64,000 bases of DNA from Rickettsiales endosymbiont of Stachyamoeba lipophora (GTDB lineage: Bacteria; Pseudomonadota; Alphaproteobacteria; Rickettsiales; 33-17): positions 648,156 to 712,155 of the forward strand of contig NZ_CP033611.1 in the NCBI RefSeq assembly GCF_003932735.1. The letters are read 5' to 3'. Position 1 is the stretch's first letter; each line of letters starts with the position of its first letter. Positions 44,429 through 52,395 of the stretch are shown in pieces. The notes under the pieces are model-generated. The model did not search any database. It was not told the DNA's origin and was given only the letters and a program-made list of their open reading frames with translations. The position numbers and the translations under genes were made by a program.

Positions 44429-44729
44429 GCTAGCCTTCATCCTGGGTATATTGTTATTATCTTCATGTAATTTAAATTCTCAGTATTCTAAAGATGATTA
44501 TTATTGCAGTTTAGGAGCAGAAGACTATATCAGCCATAAAAACCCTAAAGCATATATTTGCATTAAAGATCATGATCATATTACTGTTATTACCGAGATT
44601 GATGATAAAATTCCTTGTAAAAAACTAGCACGAGCTAGAATTAAATCTTCTGGTGGTCGCTATAGTTTAATGGATAAATATTACAATACCTGCATGAGGA
44701 AGAAAGGCCAGCTTAACCAGTATAAATAA
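44418..44729 (+). CDS. Second small predicted lipoprotein inside the GTA cluster
   Basis: 103 residues from ATG 44418; ATG 44403 would add five residues before the signal peptide. Lipobox L-L-S-S-C after a hydrophobic stretch (Cys about 17). The mature part has conserved-looking cysteines and resembles the first lipoprotein in size and composition, so they may be distant duplicates. Coupled to the first by an 11-bp overlap; ends 2 bp before the gp10 stop on the other strand. Confidence 0.7.
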   Translation: MAFKLAFILGILLLSSCNLNSQYSKDDYYCSLGAEDYISHKNPKAYICIKDHDHITVITEIDDKIPCKKLARARIKSSGGRYSLMDKYYNTCMRKKGQLNQYK

Positions 44730-44731
44730 GT

Positions 44732-45034
44732 TTAATCTCCAAGTGCTTTTTTTAGAAATTTGGCTGCTATTAAGCTCGCTTCTATTATTCCCAGCTTAGA
44801 AATGATTGAAATTATAGTTTCATCGCTATGTGCTAAATTTGCATATTTCAAGCCAAATTTAAAAATAATTCGAATTTGATTTAAAGTAAGACCTTTATGG
44901 GTTATTTGTTCTAAGAGATTAATAATGCCTTGATCAAGTTCATTTTCTATTTCGGCAATAGCTCCGAAACTCGGTCTAATTAAATAGCTTTGAGTATTTA
45001 CAGTAAATTCAATTTCACCACTAAAAGGATTCAT
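44732..45034 (-). CDS. GTA gp10-like protein (gene transfer agent family/tail chaperone)
   Basis: A 100-residue protein of the GTA gp10 family. Recognisable by N-P-F-S-G-E-I-E-F near the N-terminus, Y-L-I-R-P-S-F-G-A-I-A-E-I-E-N-E-L and helices ending in A-A-K-F-L-K-K-A-L-G. It is 15 bp after the capsid gene and separated from the tape measure by two plus-strand lipoprotein genes. Confidence 0.82.
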   Translation of the reverse strand: MNPFSGEIEFTVNTQSYLIRPSFGAIAEIENELDQGIINLLEQITHKGLTLNQIRIIFKFGLKYANLAHSDETIISIISKLGIIEASLIAAKFLKKALGD

Positions 45035-45049
45035 ACTATTACCAATTAT

Positions 45050-46237
45050 TTAAGCGCTTAATTTAAGTAGCTTTATAGCATTAAAATTCTTAATATCGCC
45101 GCCAACCCGTTTAGTTGCATAGAATTTTACAAATGGTTTTTCAGTAAATGGATCGCGCATCAGCTTGATATTTTGGCGATCAACAATCTGATAAGCTTCC
45201 TTAAAATTACCTAAGGCTAAAGCTATCTCATTATTAAGAGAAATTGGCATATGATCACTATGATGCACGGGTATGCCAAGAATAGTTGCTTGGCCATTTG
45301 AATTGCTTTCAGGTGCCCATAAATATTCACCGGTATGTTCATTTTTAAGCGATCTAATTAATGAGCTGGTTTGGCGGTTAATAATGATGCTGGCTTTTTG
45401 GCGATGGTAATCACTAAGAGAATAGATGAGTTTATGAAGTGTTGGAAACTTTAATCCGCCTACGATTCCTGATTTTATTTGTTCTATTTTACCCCACTCA
45501 TTACCATCTGCGTAGCTTAAAATGCCTTTTGGTTTGCCGATTCCATCACCTTTAATAAAGCTTTCTTCTTCAAGATTTAAAAAGCTGGTACTTAGTTTCT
45601 GCTCTAACCATTTCTCAATATCAATTGCTGAATCATCTATTAATTTTTGAGTAGCTTTGGGCTGAGCATAAATTTCATGAACCGGAATGATTTTTTTAAG
45701 TAATCTAGGGGTCTTAGTTTCTTTAATGCTGCCAGTTTCAGTAGTCCAACCACATTCTGTATTGTCAAAATCTTCAATGATTTCAAGGCCATCAGAGGAG
45801 ATATATTGAATATCTGCTAATTTCCTCATAGTTGAAAGAGTGTTTAATTCAGTAAGAATATTATGCTCAACTTGGCGGGTAACAAAATAGCCACCATCGC
45901 TATCATTAGAAATGCTTAAAGCTTTTTGCTCAATATGAGCTAAATTATAATCATTACCTTTACGGATATAATCTAAAAAAGCTTTTTTATGTTCAGTATT
46001 CTCTTTGGCATATGAAGTTGTATTCACTCCGGGCCTTAGGCTTGCTACCTCCTGAGCCTTTATTTGAAGCTGCAAATCATCAATGTTTTTATTAAGTTTA
46101 TTGATTTGTTCGGTGGTAATGCTATCTACACTACCTTTAGTTTCTAATGATTTAAGGCGAATATCATTTTGTTGTTTAAAATTGTGCCATTCATTGGAGA
46201 GTTGATTAATTTGTTCGGAGACGGAATATAAGTCCAT
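45050..46237 (-). CDS. GTA gp5-like HK97-fold major capsid protein
   Basis: A 395-residue HK97-type capsid protein. Residues about 1-95 form the coiled-coil scaffold (delta) domain expected to be removed by the protease; the mature shell domain follows (S-D-G-G-Y-F-V-T near 113, G-D-G-I-G-K-P-K-G-I-L near 230, and the C-terminal K-F-Y-A-T-K-R-V-G-G). Adjacent to the protease (15 bp) in the usual order protease-capsid. Confidence 0.92.
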   Translation of the reverse strand: MDLYSVSEQINQLSNEWHNFKQQNDIRLKSLETKGSVDSITTEQINKLNKNIDDLQLQIKAQEVASLRPGVNTTSYAKENTEHKKAFLDYIRKGNDYNLAHIEQKALSISNDSDGGYFVTRQVEHNILTELNTLSTMRKLADIQYISSDGLEIIEDFDNTECGWTTETGSIKETKTPRLLKKIIPVHEIYAQPKATQKLIDDSAIDIEKWLEQKLSTSFLNLEEESFIKGDGIGKPKGILSYADGNEWGKIEQIKSGIVGGLKFPTLHKLIYSLSDYHRQKASIIINRQTSSLIRSLKNEHTGEYLWAPESNSNGQATILGIPVHHSDHMPISLNNEIALALGNFKEAYQIVDRQNIKLMRDPFTEKPFVKFYATKRVGGDIKNFNAIKLLKLSA

Positions 46238-46252
46238 AAATACCTTTTTAAG

Positions 46253-46771
46253 TTATTGTTGTTTTAAGATGTTAATTGCGTGTTTAATCGAGTCAGTTAA
46301 TACAGTGCTTTTTGCTTGTTTGAGATTGGTGATCTTACACTGCGGATTGGCAGGAAAAGTAACCAGGCTAATCTCAAGCAAATCAAGCTCAGTAATAATT
46401 CGCTGTTTGAGTTTAGGATTGTAACTATATTTTTTAACTTGATAGCCAATACTCATGCCGCCAAGTACATTATGCTGCATGAGGGTATAAGCTTCTTGAG
46501 CACGTTTAAGTTCAAGTAACAACCTTGCATTAATACACAAACCAAATTCGTTCTCATATAAACTATTAATAATGCCAATGGGTTCATCGGTTTTATGCTG
46601 CCATAGAAGCTTAATTTCAGATGGTTGCTTGCGTTTTAGGGATTCTAGAAAAGCGCCGGATTGTATAATATCGCCATGTAAATCGGTTATATTAAAAACA
46701 CTAGCGTATCCAGAGAAAAATCCATTAGGTTTAATTGATTTTAATTCCCAAGATAAGTTTAAATCTTTCAT
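46253..46771 (-). CDS. GTA gp4-like prohead protease
   Basis: A 172-residue HK97-family prohead protease, which processes the capsid scaffold domain. Catalytic His59 is in L-L-W-Q-H-K-T-D-E-P-I-G and Ser107 in L-G-G-M-S-I-G-Y. The family start F-x-G-Y-A-S-V-F-N near residue 20 is present. Lies between the capsid gene and a plus-strand small gene. Confidence 0.92.
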   Translation of the reverse strand: MKDLNLSWELKSIKPNGFFSGYASVFNITDLHGDIIQSGAFLESLKRKQPSEIKLLWQHKTDEPIGIINSLYENEFGLCINARLLLELKRAQEAYTLMQHNVLGGMSIGYQVKKYSYNPKLKQRIITELDLLEISLVTFPANPQCKITNLKQAKSTVLTDSIKHAINILKQQ

Positions 46772-46939
46772 AATATGTTAGTTTTTCTTCTTATTATTGA
46801 TATAAAAATTAGTAAATTAATAACTCTTAATTAAAAATATGCGTTTTTTTTGTCACGTTATTTTAAAAAAAAGAATAGACCCCTTCTAAGACACGCTTTT
46901 TCATATTGTTTTTTGTCAATCTTGCGGTAAATTTCTGAC

Positions 46940-46968
46940 TTGTGTGGCATAATAAAGTGCAACATAAT
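46940..46968 (+). promoter_or_regulatory. Candidate sigma-70 promoter of the small exported protein gene
   Basis: TTGTGT at 46940-46945 and CATAAT at 46963-46968 are separated by exactly 17 bases and lie about 33 bp before the ATG at 47001. Match to consensus is partial, but spacing and location fit an independent gene inserted in the cluster. Confidence 0.45.
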
Positions 46969-47000
46969 ATTTGTTACTCAACTTTGGGAGTTTAAAAACT

Positions 47001-47219
47001 ATGAAAAAAATATTATTAGCTAGTGCTTTTATCGCATCACTTGCTGCAGCTAACGTTGCTATTGCTGAAGATGTAGCTGTTGAAGCGAAAATCGTTGATG
47101 GTAAACTTTTCATCGTAAAAGATGGTGAAGAAGTTTTAGCACCAGCAGGTAAACATAAAGTTACCGTTGAAGGTAAAGAAGTAGAAGTTGAAGTTGGTGA
47201 AGAAGGCGCTGTAAAGTAG
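47001..47219 (+). CDS. Small exported protein between GTA portal and protease genes
   Basis: 72 residues from ATG 47001 (an upstream in-frame start would bury the signal peptide). A clear signal peptide M-K-K-I-L-L-A-S-A-F-I-A-S-L-A-A, cleavage probably after A-I-A; the mature ~50 residues are acidic, Val/Glu/Lys-rich, with a repeating V-E-V-E pattern suggesting a small beta protein. Family unknown. It has its own candidate promoter and a strong terminator, so is an independent unit opposite to the GTA genes. GC-richer third positions than its neighbours suggest good expression. Confidence 0.75.
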   Translation: MKKILLASAFIASLAAANVAIAEDVAVEAKIVDGKLFIVKDGEEVLAPAGKHKVTVEGKEVEVEVGEEGAVK

Positions 47220-47250
47220 TCCTCTAACCATTCTATCATTACCTCCCTTT

Positions 47251-47278
47251 GATCATCCCCATAAAGGATGATCTTTTT
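47251..47278. terminator. Strong rho-independent terminator
   Basis: Perfect 8-bp stem GATCATCC (47251-47258) / GGATGATC (47266-47273), 7-base loop, then a T run (47274-47278). It terminates the small exported protein gene and lies right at the stop of the portal gene on the other strand. Confidence 0.85.
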
Positions 47279-48491
47279 ATTTTATGCTATCCCCGTCTCT
47301 TAAAGGCTCAAATCCTAAAATTGCTCTTTTTTCATTTAAGGTTAAATAATCAGCTTTACTAAGTTTCTGCCAGAGAATCTCACGTCTATTAGTTAAGGCA
47401 CTAATTGACTCGGCATTGTAACGAATATGAATATCTTCATTATAGAAATGTTTAAACCAATTATTAAAGCTGGTAGATATATAATTTAGTAAAGGTAGAA
47501 TAGTTTCTTCCCATAAAGCAAGCCGTGCTTCTTGTAGATTACTGTAAGTATTATCACCAGGTATACCTAAGAGTTGTGGGGGAACGCCAAAGGCTAGTGC
47601 AATTTCACGAGCAGCACTATTTTTGGCTTCCAAAAATTCCATATCTTTGTTTGATAAGCTCATTTCTTGCCATTTTAATCCACCTTCAAGCAATAAAGGT
47701 TTGCCGGCATTAGCGCTGCCACTAAAATTTTCGCTAATTTGCTGTTTTAATCGTTCGTATTGATCATCATTTAGATGGCTATCAAGATTATTATCTCCTT
47801 GTACGATCAGAGCCCCACTGGGGCGCGCCCCATTTTGTAGCAACGCTTGATTCCATTTTGCAGCTTGGTTGTGTTGATCAATGCTATAAGCTGCAGCTTC
47901 GATGGGCGAAAGGCCATAAAAATCATCTAATGGGTGAAAATACTTTAAATGAAGTATATCACTTTTACCGGTTAAGGTTTCCACATGAAAATATTCTTCC
48001 TCACGCCCGCTTTTATACTGGTAAGCGAGAGGGACTTGAGAACCATTTTTGATTATAGCAACCCGATCAGGCCGCAATAAGAAAAGCTCCTGAAGGTTAT
48101 TATTAAGCTTAGTAAGCTGAATATAGGCATTGCCTGCAAGTAATAAATAGTGAATTAGCGCTTCAATAAATGCAGCACCTGAAAAGAGTGGGTTAGGTTT
48201 ATTTAGAAGAGCATTTAAAGGATGGTTTGCTAATAACTCAAATTTATTATTAGGAGCTATTCTTCCTACTTGCCAATCTACGTTGCTAGCGTTCTTTGCA
48301 ATTAAATTGATTGAACGATAGGCAATTACATTTTTGCAATAAGCTTCATCTGCAAACTGAGTATAATTACGATTCATCCATACCGGACTTTTAGGTCCTT
48401 CAAGATAAGAATTGAATTTAGTTCTTAAATTATGAGAATATTTGTGTTCATAATTAGTATTAGTAAATACTTGCTTAAGCTTATTAAACAT
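47277..48491 (-). CDS. GTA gp3-like portal protein
   Basis: A 404-residue HK97-type portal. Typical motifs: C-K-N-V-I-A-Y-R-S-I-N-L-I-A-K-N near residue 55, L-L-L-A-G-N-A-Y-I near 120, L-K-Y-F-H-P-L-D-D-F-Y-G-L-S-P-I near 185 and A-F-G-V-P-P-Q-L-L-G-I near 295. In RcGTA the large terminase gp2 precedes it; here the upstream neighbour is an LRR protein, and no terminase is found in the window. The downstream neighbour on the opposite strand is the small exported protein, separating it from the protease. Confidence 0.93.
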   Translation of the reverse strand: MFNKLKQVFTNTNYEHKYSHNLRTKFNSYLEGPKSPVWMNRNYTQFADEAYCKNVIAYRSINLIAKNASNVDWQVGRIAPNNKFELLANHPLNALLNKPNPLFSGAAFIEALIHYLLLAGNAYIQLTKLNNNLQELFLLRPDRVAIIKNGSQVPLAYQYKSGREEEYFHVETLTGKSDILHLKYFHPLDDFYGLSPIEAAAYSIDQHNQAAKWNQALLQNGARPSGALIVQGDNNLDSHLNDDQYERLKQQISENFSGSANAGKPLLLEGGLKWQEMSLSNKDMEFLEAKNSAAREIALAFGVPPQLLGIPGDNTYSNLQEARLALWEETILPLLNYISTSFNNWFKHFYNEDIHIRYNAESISALTNRREILWQKLSKADYLTLNEKRAILGFEPLRDGDSIK

Positions 48492-48604
48492 CAGTTATTG
48501 GCTCCTTCATTCAATCAATAACTAATTAGTACCTCTAATTCATAAATTTATTAACACTCAAGAGTCTTTGTAAATCAGTAAGTTATAAAATTGTTTATTT
48601 TTGT

Positions 48605-49159
48605 CTAAAAATGGTTGGTCGATTTAGTGTTAGTAGAGCTATTAATATCATGATTTCGCTGGGATGAGAATTTTCTTTCATATAGTTTTTCTCTATTGCT
48701 ATTCAATCCTTTAAAAAAAATAGAAGGGATAATTGGTGTGTTATGTTCGGTAGATTGAGATTTTATTACAATATCTGTCCAGTAGGCGTCTGAAAAATTA
48801 TGAAATGACAACTGCTCTTCTAGTTGATCAAAAGCCATTAATTCCTGATGAGTCGAAAAGCTAAATGTTTCCCCGCCAATAGTTAATTCTTTTAAGTTGG
48901 CACATTGCTTAATGCTATTAGTCATAAGTTTAATGTAATCAGGAGCAATATAGGTATTATTAATTTTAAGAGTAGTCAGTTGTATAAATTTTGGTAAATA
49001 TTCGGCAATTATTTCAAATGCTTGCAAGGACAAAGTATTGTTGCTTAAATCCAAGTGAGTTATTTTATCGGCTGCAAGGCTTTGAAATAATTTTTGAAAT
49101 TCAGTAGTATCTAAAGTATCCAGTATTGAGCTGTAATGCTCATTAAAATCAACTTTCAT
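48605..49159 (-). CDS. Leucine-rich repeat protein, possible effector
   Basis: 184 residues. Two to three ribonuclease-inhibitor-type LRR units at about 30-100 (I-T-H-L-D-L-S-N-N-T-L-S, L-T-T-L-K-I-N-N-T-Y-I, L-K-E-L-T-I-G-G). The C-terminal 80 residues are polar and rich in Ser, Asn and Lys, likely disordered. No signal peptide. LRRs of this type are eukaryote-like protein-binding modules frequent in intracellular bacteria. It occupies the position next to the portal gene where a terminase would be expected. Confidence 0.7.
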   Translation of the reverse strand: MKVDFNEHYSSILDTLDTTEFQKLFQSLAADKITHLDLSNNTLSLQAFEIIAEYLPKFIQLTTLKINNTYIAPDYIKLMTNSIKQCANLKELTIGGETFSFSTHQELMAFDQLEEQLSFHNFSDAYWTDIVIKSQSTEHNTPIIPSIFFKGLNSNREKLYERKFSSQRNHDINSSTNTKSTNHF

Positions 49160-49259
49160 GCTACCATGTACCTTAAATTAAATAAATTGGCCAAGCTTTT
49201 ATATTAAAAAATTAATATAAGCAATTGTTAATTTATTCAAAATAATAGAATTTCAGTCT

Positions 49260-49448
49260 TTATCGTAAATGTCCAGGATTTTTAGTGTTTTTATTTTTTG
49301 CCTGTTGTACGGAGATATCAGTAGTAGAAGCTTGCTCTTGAGGTCGAACTTGACTTAGCTTATTAGCGGCTTTAAAAAAAACTTTAAGAGTATTTATAGC
49401 CTGAGGAATCGCTTTAGCTATTTTTTGCGGTAAATTATCTACAGTCAT
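49260..49448 (-). CDS. Small hypothetical protein
   Basis: 62 residues, basic: an N-terminal helix (P-Q-K-I-A-K-A-I-P-Q-A-I-N-T-L-K-V-F-F-K-A-A) and a Gln/Thr/Lys-rich tail. No signal peptide. It could be a short effector-like protein or the remnant of a longer one; family unknown. Flanked by AT-rich non-coding DNA. Confidence 0.45.
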   Translation of the reverse strand: MTVDNLPQKIAKAIPQAINTLKVFFKAANKLSQVRPQEQASTTDISVQQAKNKNTKNPGHLR

Positions 49449-49511
49449 AACAACTTTAAACCTTTTAATTTAATAATATCATGAATATTAAAAAATTAAC
49501 AAATAAAATTG

Positions 49512-49829
49512 TTAATTTAAAATTTTTATTTTCTCAATAGCCTTGTAACCTAAAATAGCGGTAATACGTCTAATAATATCATTATGAAGAAAGTTAATTT
49601 GTACCCCTGCAGAGCTATTTGCTACTTTAATGACTAGTTCCTGATAGTTTCTATTTTCTAATACTATCCGATTGACCTTGTAAGGTATAGTTTGTTTAGC
49701 AAAATTAAGTCCCACAACCTGTTCCCAATTTTCAAGTAATTTGCTAATTAATGCACCTTTTTCCTTATATAAAGGTTTCATGATGTTGCTTATTAGCTTG
49801 TTTAGCTCTTTAGGACCTGATGGTTTCAT
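49512..49829 (-). CDS. DUF721 / DciA-like protein
   Basis: 105 residues from ATG 49829, one base after the tmk stop (49831); TTG 49841 would overlap. DUF721 proteins include DciA, which loads the replicative helicase in bacteria without DnaC. Family traits: L-L-E-N-W-E-Q-V-V-G, then a strand-rich half with L-V-I-K-V-A-N-S-S-A-G-V-Q-I-N-F and I-I-R-R-I-T-A-I-L-G-Y-K. Coupled to tmk. Confidence 0.78.
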   Translation of the reverse strand: MKPSGPKELNKLISNIMKPLYKEKGALISKLLENWEQVVGLNFAKQTIPYKVNRIVLENRNYQELVIKVANSSAGVQINFLHNDIIRRITAILGYKAIEKIKILN

Positions 49830-49830
49830 T

Positions 49831-50472
49831 TTACTTATCAAAAAAATTTATTACATTTTTTATAATAGCCTGATGGATAAGCATTTCATCATTATGATCA
49901 ACGCGTATAACAATATGTTTTTTACTGTTGTGAGCTAAGTGATGAAAATGTTCTTTAATTATTTTCAGTTGATCAAACTTAAGTTCATCATAATAGTTAT
50001 TATCTTTTCTATTACTTAGTCGTTCTTGGCAAAGGCTAATATCGGCATCCATAAGAATAGTTAAATCAGGCAAAATCTTACTAGTTAATTGGTGAATAGT
50101 ATTAATTAACTCTTGATCCACTCCATTTAATCCTTGGTAAACAAAGGTGGAATCAATGAACCTATCGCAAATAATTAAATAATCCTGTTGCAATTGTGGC
50201 TTAATTAGGTTGGCAACATGCTCGTATCTAGCAGCTTGGAATAACAGCATTTCAGTAATATTAGCAAATTTATTATTCAAAATCACATTTCTTAAAATTT
50301 CTGCCTTATCAGTTCCACCAGGTTCGCGCGTTAAAGTGACATTCAAGCCAAGCTTGGTAAAGTGTGCTGCAAGTAACTTACTTTGAGTCGACTTGCCGGA
50401 GCCGTCGATACCCTCAATAGCAATAAATTTTCCCTTGAATTTCTGCAAGTTGGTAATGTTATTAATATTCAT
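49831..50472 (-). CDS. tmk: Thymidylate kinase
   Basis: Phosphorylates dTMP to dTDP. 213 residues; P-loop E-G-I-D-G-S-G-K-S-T near 18-27, T-R-E-P-G-G-T near 50, D-R-F-I-D-S-T near 105, lid region with R near 155. Divergent from fur with about 100 bp between starts; followed by the DciA-like gene. Confidence 0.95.
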   Translation of the reverse strand: MNINNITNLQKFKGKFIAIEGIDGSGKSTQSKLLAAHFTKLGLNVTLTREPGGTDKAEILRNVILNNKFANITEMLLFQAARYEHVANLIKPQLQQDYLIICDRFIDSTFVYQGLNGVDQELINTIHQLTSKILPDLTILMDADISLCQERLSNRKDNNYYDELKFDQLKIIKEHFHHLAHNSKKHIVIRVDHNDEMLIHQAIIKNVINFFDK

Positions 50473-50571
50473 TGTTCTTTCAATATTGCCTAAATCAGAT
50501 TTTAAGTGTATTACTTGGCCATCCTTCTCAAATATATGGCCTGTTATCCAAGTATAAAGCGAGAATTTATA

Positions 50572-50982
50572 ATGCCAAACAAAATAGCAATAATATTACA
50601 AAGCCAAGGTATAAAGCTTACTGAGCAACGTAAAATTATTGCCGAAGTTATAAGTTCATCAAGTGATCATCCTGATGTTGAAGAACTTCACAAACGAGCT
50701 TCAAATATTGATGCTAACATTAGCTTAGCAACTGTATATCGTACCGTAAAGTTATTTGAAGAAATGGGGGTAATTGAAAAACATGATTTTGGTGATGGCA
50801 GATCAAGATATGAAGAAATAAGTGATGATCATCATGATCACTTAATAGATTTAAAAACTGGAAAGGTAATAGAGTTTCATAGTGAAGAAATTGAAAAATT
50901 ACAGCAAGAAATTGTAGCTAAGCTCGGTTATAAGCTAGTAGACCATCGTTTAGAATTATATTGCGTACCCCTTGAAGAGTAA
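50572..50982 (+). CDS. fur: Ferric uptake regulator (Fur family)
   Basis: 136 residues from ATG 50572 (an in-frame extension from 50506 lacks conservation). Fur-type winged helix with L-T-E-Q-R-K-I-I-A-E-V near the N-terminus and I-S-L-A-T-V-Y-R-T-V-K near 52, then the metal site D-D-H-H-D-H-L near 85. The C-x2-C structural-zinc pairs are absent; only a single Cys is visible near the end. It acts as a metal-dependent repressor, probably of iron uptake. Divergent to tmk. Confidence 0.92.
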   Translation: MPNKIAIILQSQGIKLTEQRKIIAEVISSSSDHPDVEELHKRASNIDANISLATVYRTVKLFEEMGVIEKHDFGDGRSRYEEISDDHHDHLIDLKTGKVIEFHSEEIEKLQQEIVAKLGYKLVDHRLELYCVPLEE

Positions 50983-51043
50983 TTTTTAAAGTAACAATAA
51001 ATTTAAATTTCAAAATTAAGTAAATTTAAGAGCCCAAGAAATT

Positions 51044-52384
51044 ATGAATAGTAATCAAAATAATTTAAAAAAATTATATATTAAAACCTATGGTTGCCAG
51101 ATGAATGTAGAAGATTCACACCGGATGACCGATATTATGCGCCCGCATGGCTATCAAATTACTGAAGAGCCTGATCACGCGGATATAGTAATTTTAAACA
51201 CCTGCCATATTAGAGAAAAAGCCACCGAGAAAGTATATTCAGAACTTGGAATGATTAGAGATTTCAAACAACAAAACAAGCCTAATATGGTAATTGGAGT
51301 GGCAGGATGCGTAGGACAGGCTGAAGGTGATGCTATTTTTAAGCGTGCGCCTTATGTGGATATTGTGGTAGGACCTCAAGCTTATGGAAATTTACCGGAT
51401 ATGGTGCATCAAGTAGTACGTAACGGAGCTAAACATCTACTCAGTTTAGATTTTAAAGCAGAAGCTAAATTTGACGCTTTGCCAGAAGAATCTATGCCGC
51501 AAGGGGCTTCCGCATTTTTAACTGTACAAGAAGGGTGCGATAAATTTTGTACTTTTTGTGTGGTACCTTACACCCGTGGAGCAGAATTTTCTCGTCCAGT
51601 AGAGCATGTATACCGCGAAGCTTTAAAACTCGCGTCCCAGGGAGCAAAAGAAATAACTTTACTAGGGCAAAATGTCACAGCATATCATGGGGCTTCAGAT
51701 CAAGGTGAACAAAGCTTAGCCAAATTAATTACAATGATTACTAAAATTGAAGGCATTGAGCGCATTCGCTATACTACCTCTCATCCTAAAGATATGACTA
51801 ATGATCTAATTGAACTTCATGGGATTGAGCCCAAATTAATGCCATATCTGCATCTGCCTGTGCAATCTGGTTCGGACCGAATTTTAAAACTGATGAACCG
51901 TAAGCATTCAAGGGACTTATATTTACAAATTATTGATAAGTTTAGAAAAGCACGCTCTGATATGGCTTTCTCCTCAGATTTTATTGTTGGATTCCCAGGG
52001 GAAACCGATCAAGATTTTGAAGATACTATGGATTTAATCAGACAAGTACAGTTTACCCAGTGTTATTCCTTTAAATATAGTACCAGGCCTGGTACCCCGG
52101 CTGCCATGCAGGAAAATCAAATACCTGAAGAAGTTAAATCAGAGCGCTTAAGAAGATTGCAGCAATTATTATTATTACAACAGCAGGAATTTAATAATGC
52201 TTGCGTCGGAAAAATTCTGCCAGTATTGTTGGAAAAGAAAGGAAAATATGAAACCCAAGCGGTTGGTAAAACACCTTATATGCAGCCAGTGCATGTGGTG
52301 GGTGGCGAAAAATTAATCAACACTCTACAAAATATTCGTCTAACCGAAGTAACTGCCAATAGCTTGAAAGGTGAATTAGTTTAG
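51044..52384 (+). CDS. miaB: tRNA-2-methylthio-N6-dimethylallyladenosine synthase MiaB
   Basis: Radical SAM methylthiotransferase for A37 of tRNAs reading U-initial codons. 446 residues: N-terminal UPF0004 domain with C17, N-T-C (about 52) and G-C-V (about 88) for the auxiliary cluster, the radical SAM C-x3-C-x2-C in C-D-K-F-C-T-F-C near 160, and a C-terminal TRAM domain. Possibly dependent on YgfZ, encoded at the window start. Confidence 0.96.
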   Translation: MNSNQNNLKKLYIKTYGCQMNVEDSHRMTDIMRPHGYQITEEPDHADIVILNTCHIREKATEKVYSELGMIRDFKQQNKPNMVIGVAGCVGQAEGDAIFKRAPYVDIVVGPQAYGNLPDMVHQVVRNGAKHLLSLDFKAEAKFDALPEESMPQGASAFLTVQEGCDKFCTFCVVPYTRGAEFSRPVEHVYREALKLASQGAKEITLLGQNVTAYHGASDQGEQSLAKLITMITKIEGIERIRYTTSHPKDMTNDLIELHGIEPKLMPYLHLPVQSGSDRILKLMNRKHSRDLYLQIIDKFRKARSDMAFSSDFIVGFPGETDQDFEDTMDLIRQVQFTQCYSFKYSTRPGTPAAMQENQIPEEVKSERLRRLQQLLLLQQQEFNNACVGKILPVLLEKKGKYETQAVGKTPYMQPVHVVGGEKLINTLQNIRLTEVTANSLKGELV

Positions 52385-52395
52385 ATAAGGATATT

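Larger units (their letters stand above)
29622..48491 (-). mobile_element. Gene transfer agent (RcGTA-type) structural cluster, rearranged, with inserted genes
   Basis: In transcription order from 48491 downward: portal (gp3), prohead protease (gp4), capsid (gp5), gp10, tape measure (gp11), tail assembly chaperone, gp6, gp7, gp8, tail tube (gp9), a 5.2-kb insert, gp12, gp13, gp14, gp15, a small unknown, 3TM holin and endolysin. These homologues match the Rhodobacter capsulatus GTA set, whose order is gp3-gp15 in sequence; here gp10, gp11 and the chaperone come before gp6. No terminase, integrase, repressor or replication gene is present, which argues against an ordinary prophage. Whether it produces particles is not shown by the sequence. 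Confidence 0.85.

Noticed and set aside
46916-47239. Minus-strand ORF of 107 codons opposite the small exported protein
   Set aside because: Composition (Ser/Thr/Pro runs) is that of an antisense shadow; the plus strand has signal peptide, promoter and terminator.
29622-48491. Complete temperate prophage
   Set aside because: No integrase, repressor, replication or terminase gene, no attachment-site repeats seen, and every structural gene matches the GTA set.
29622-48491. Contractile injection system (R-type tailocin, Afp/PVC, T6SS)
   Set aside because: No sheath, no gp25-like baseplate or ATPase gene; a capsid, portal and protease are present and the tail tube is of the non-contractile GTA type.
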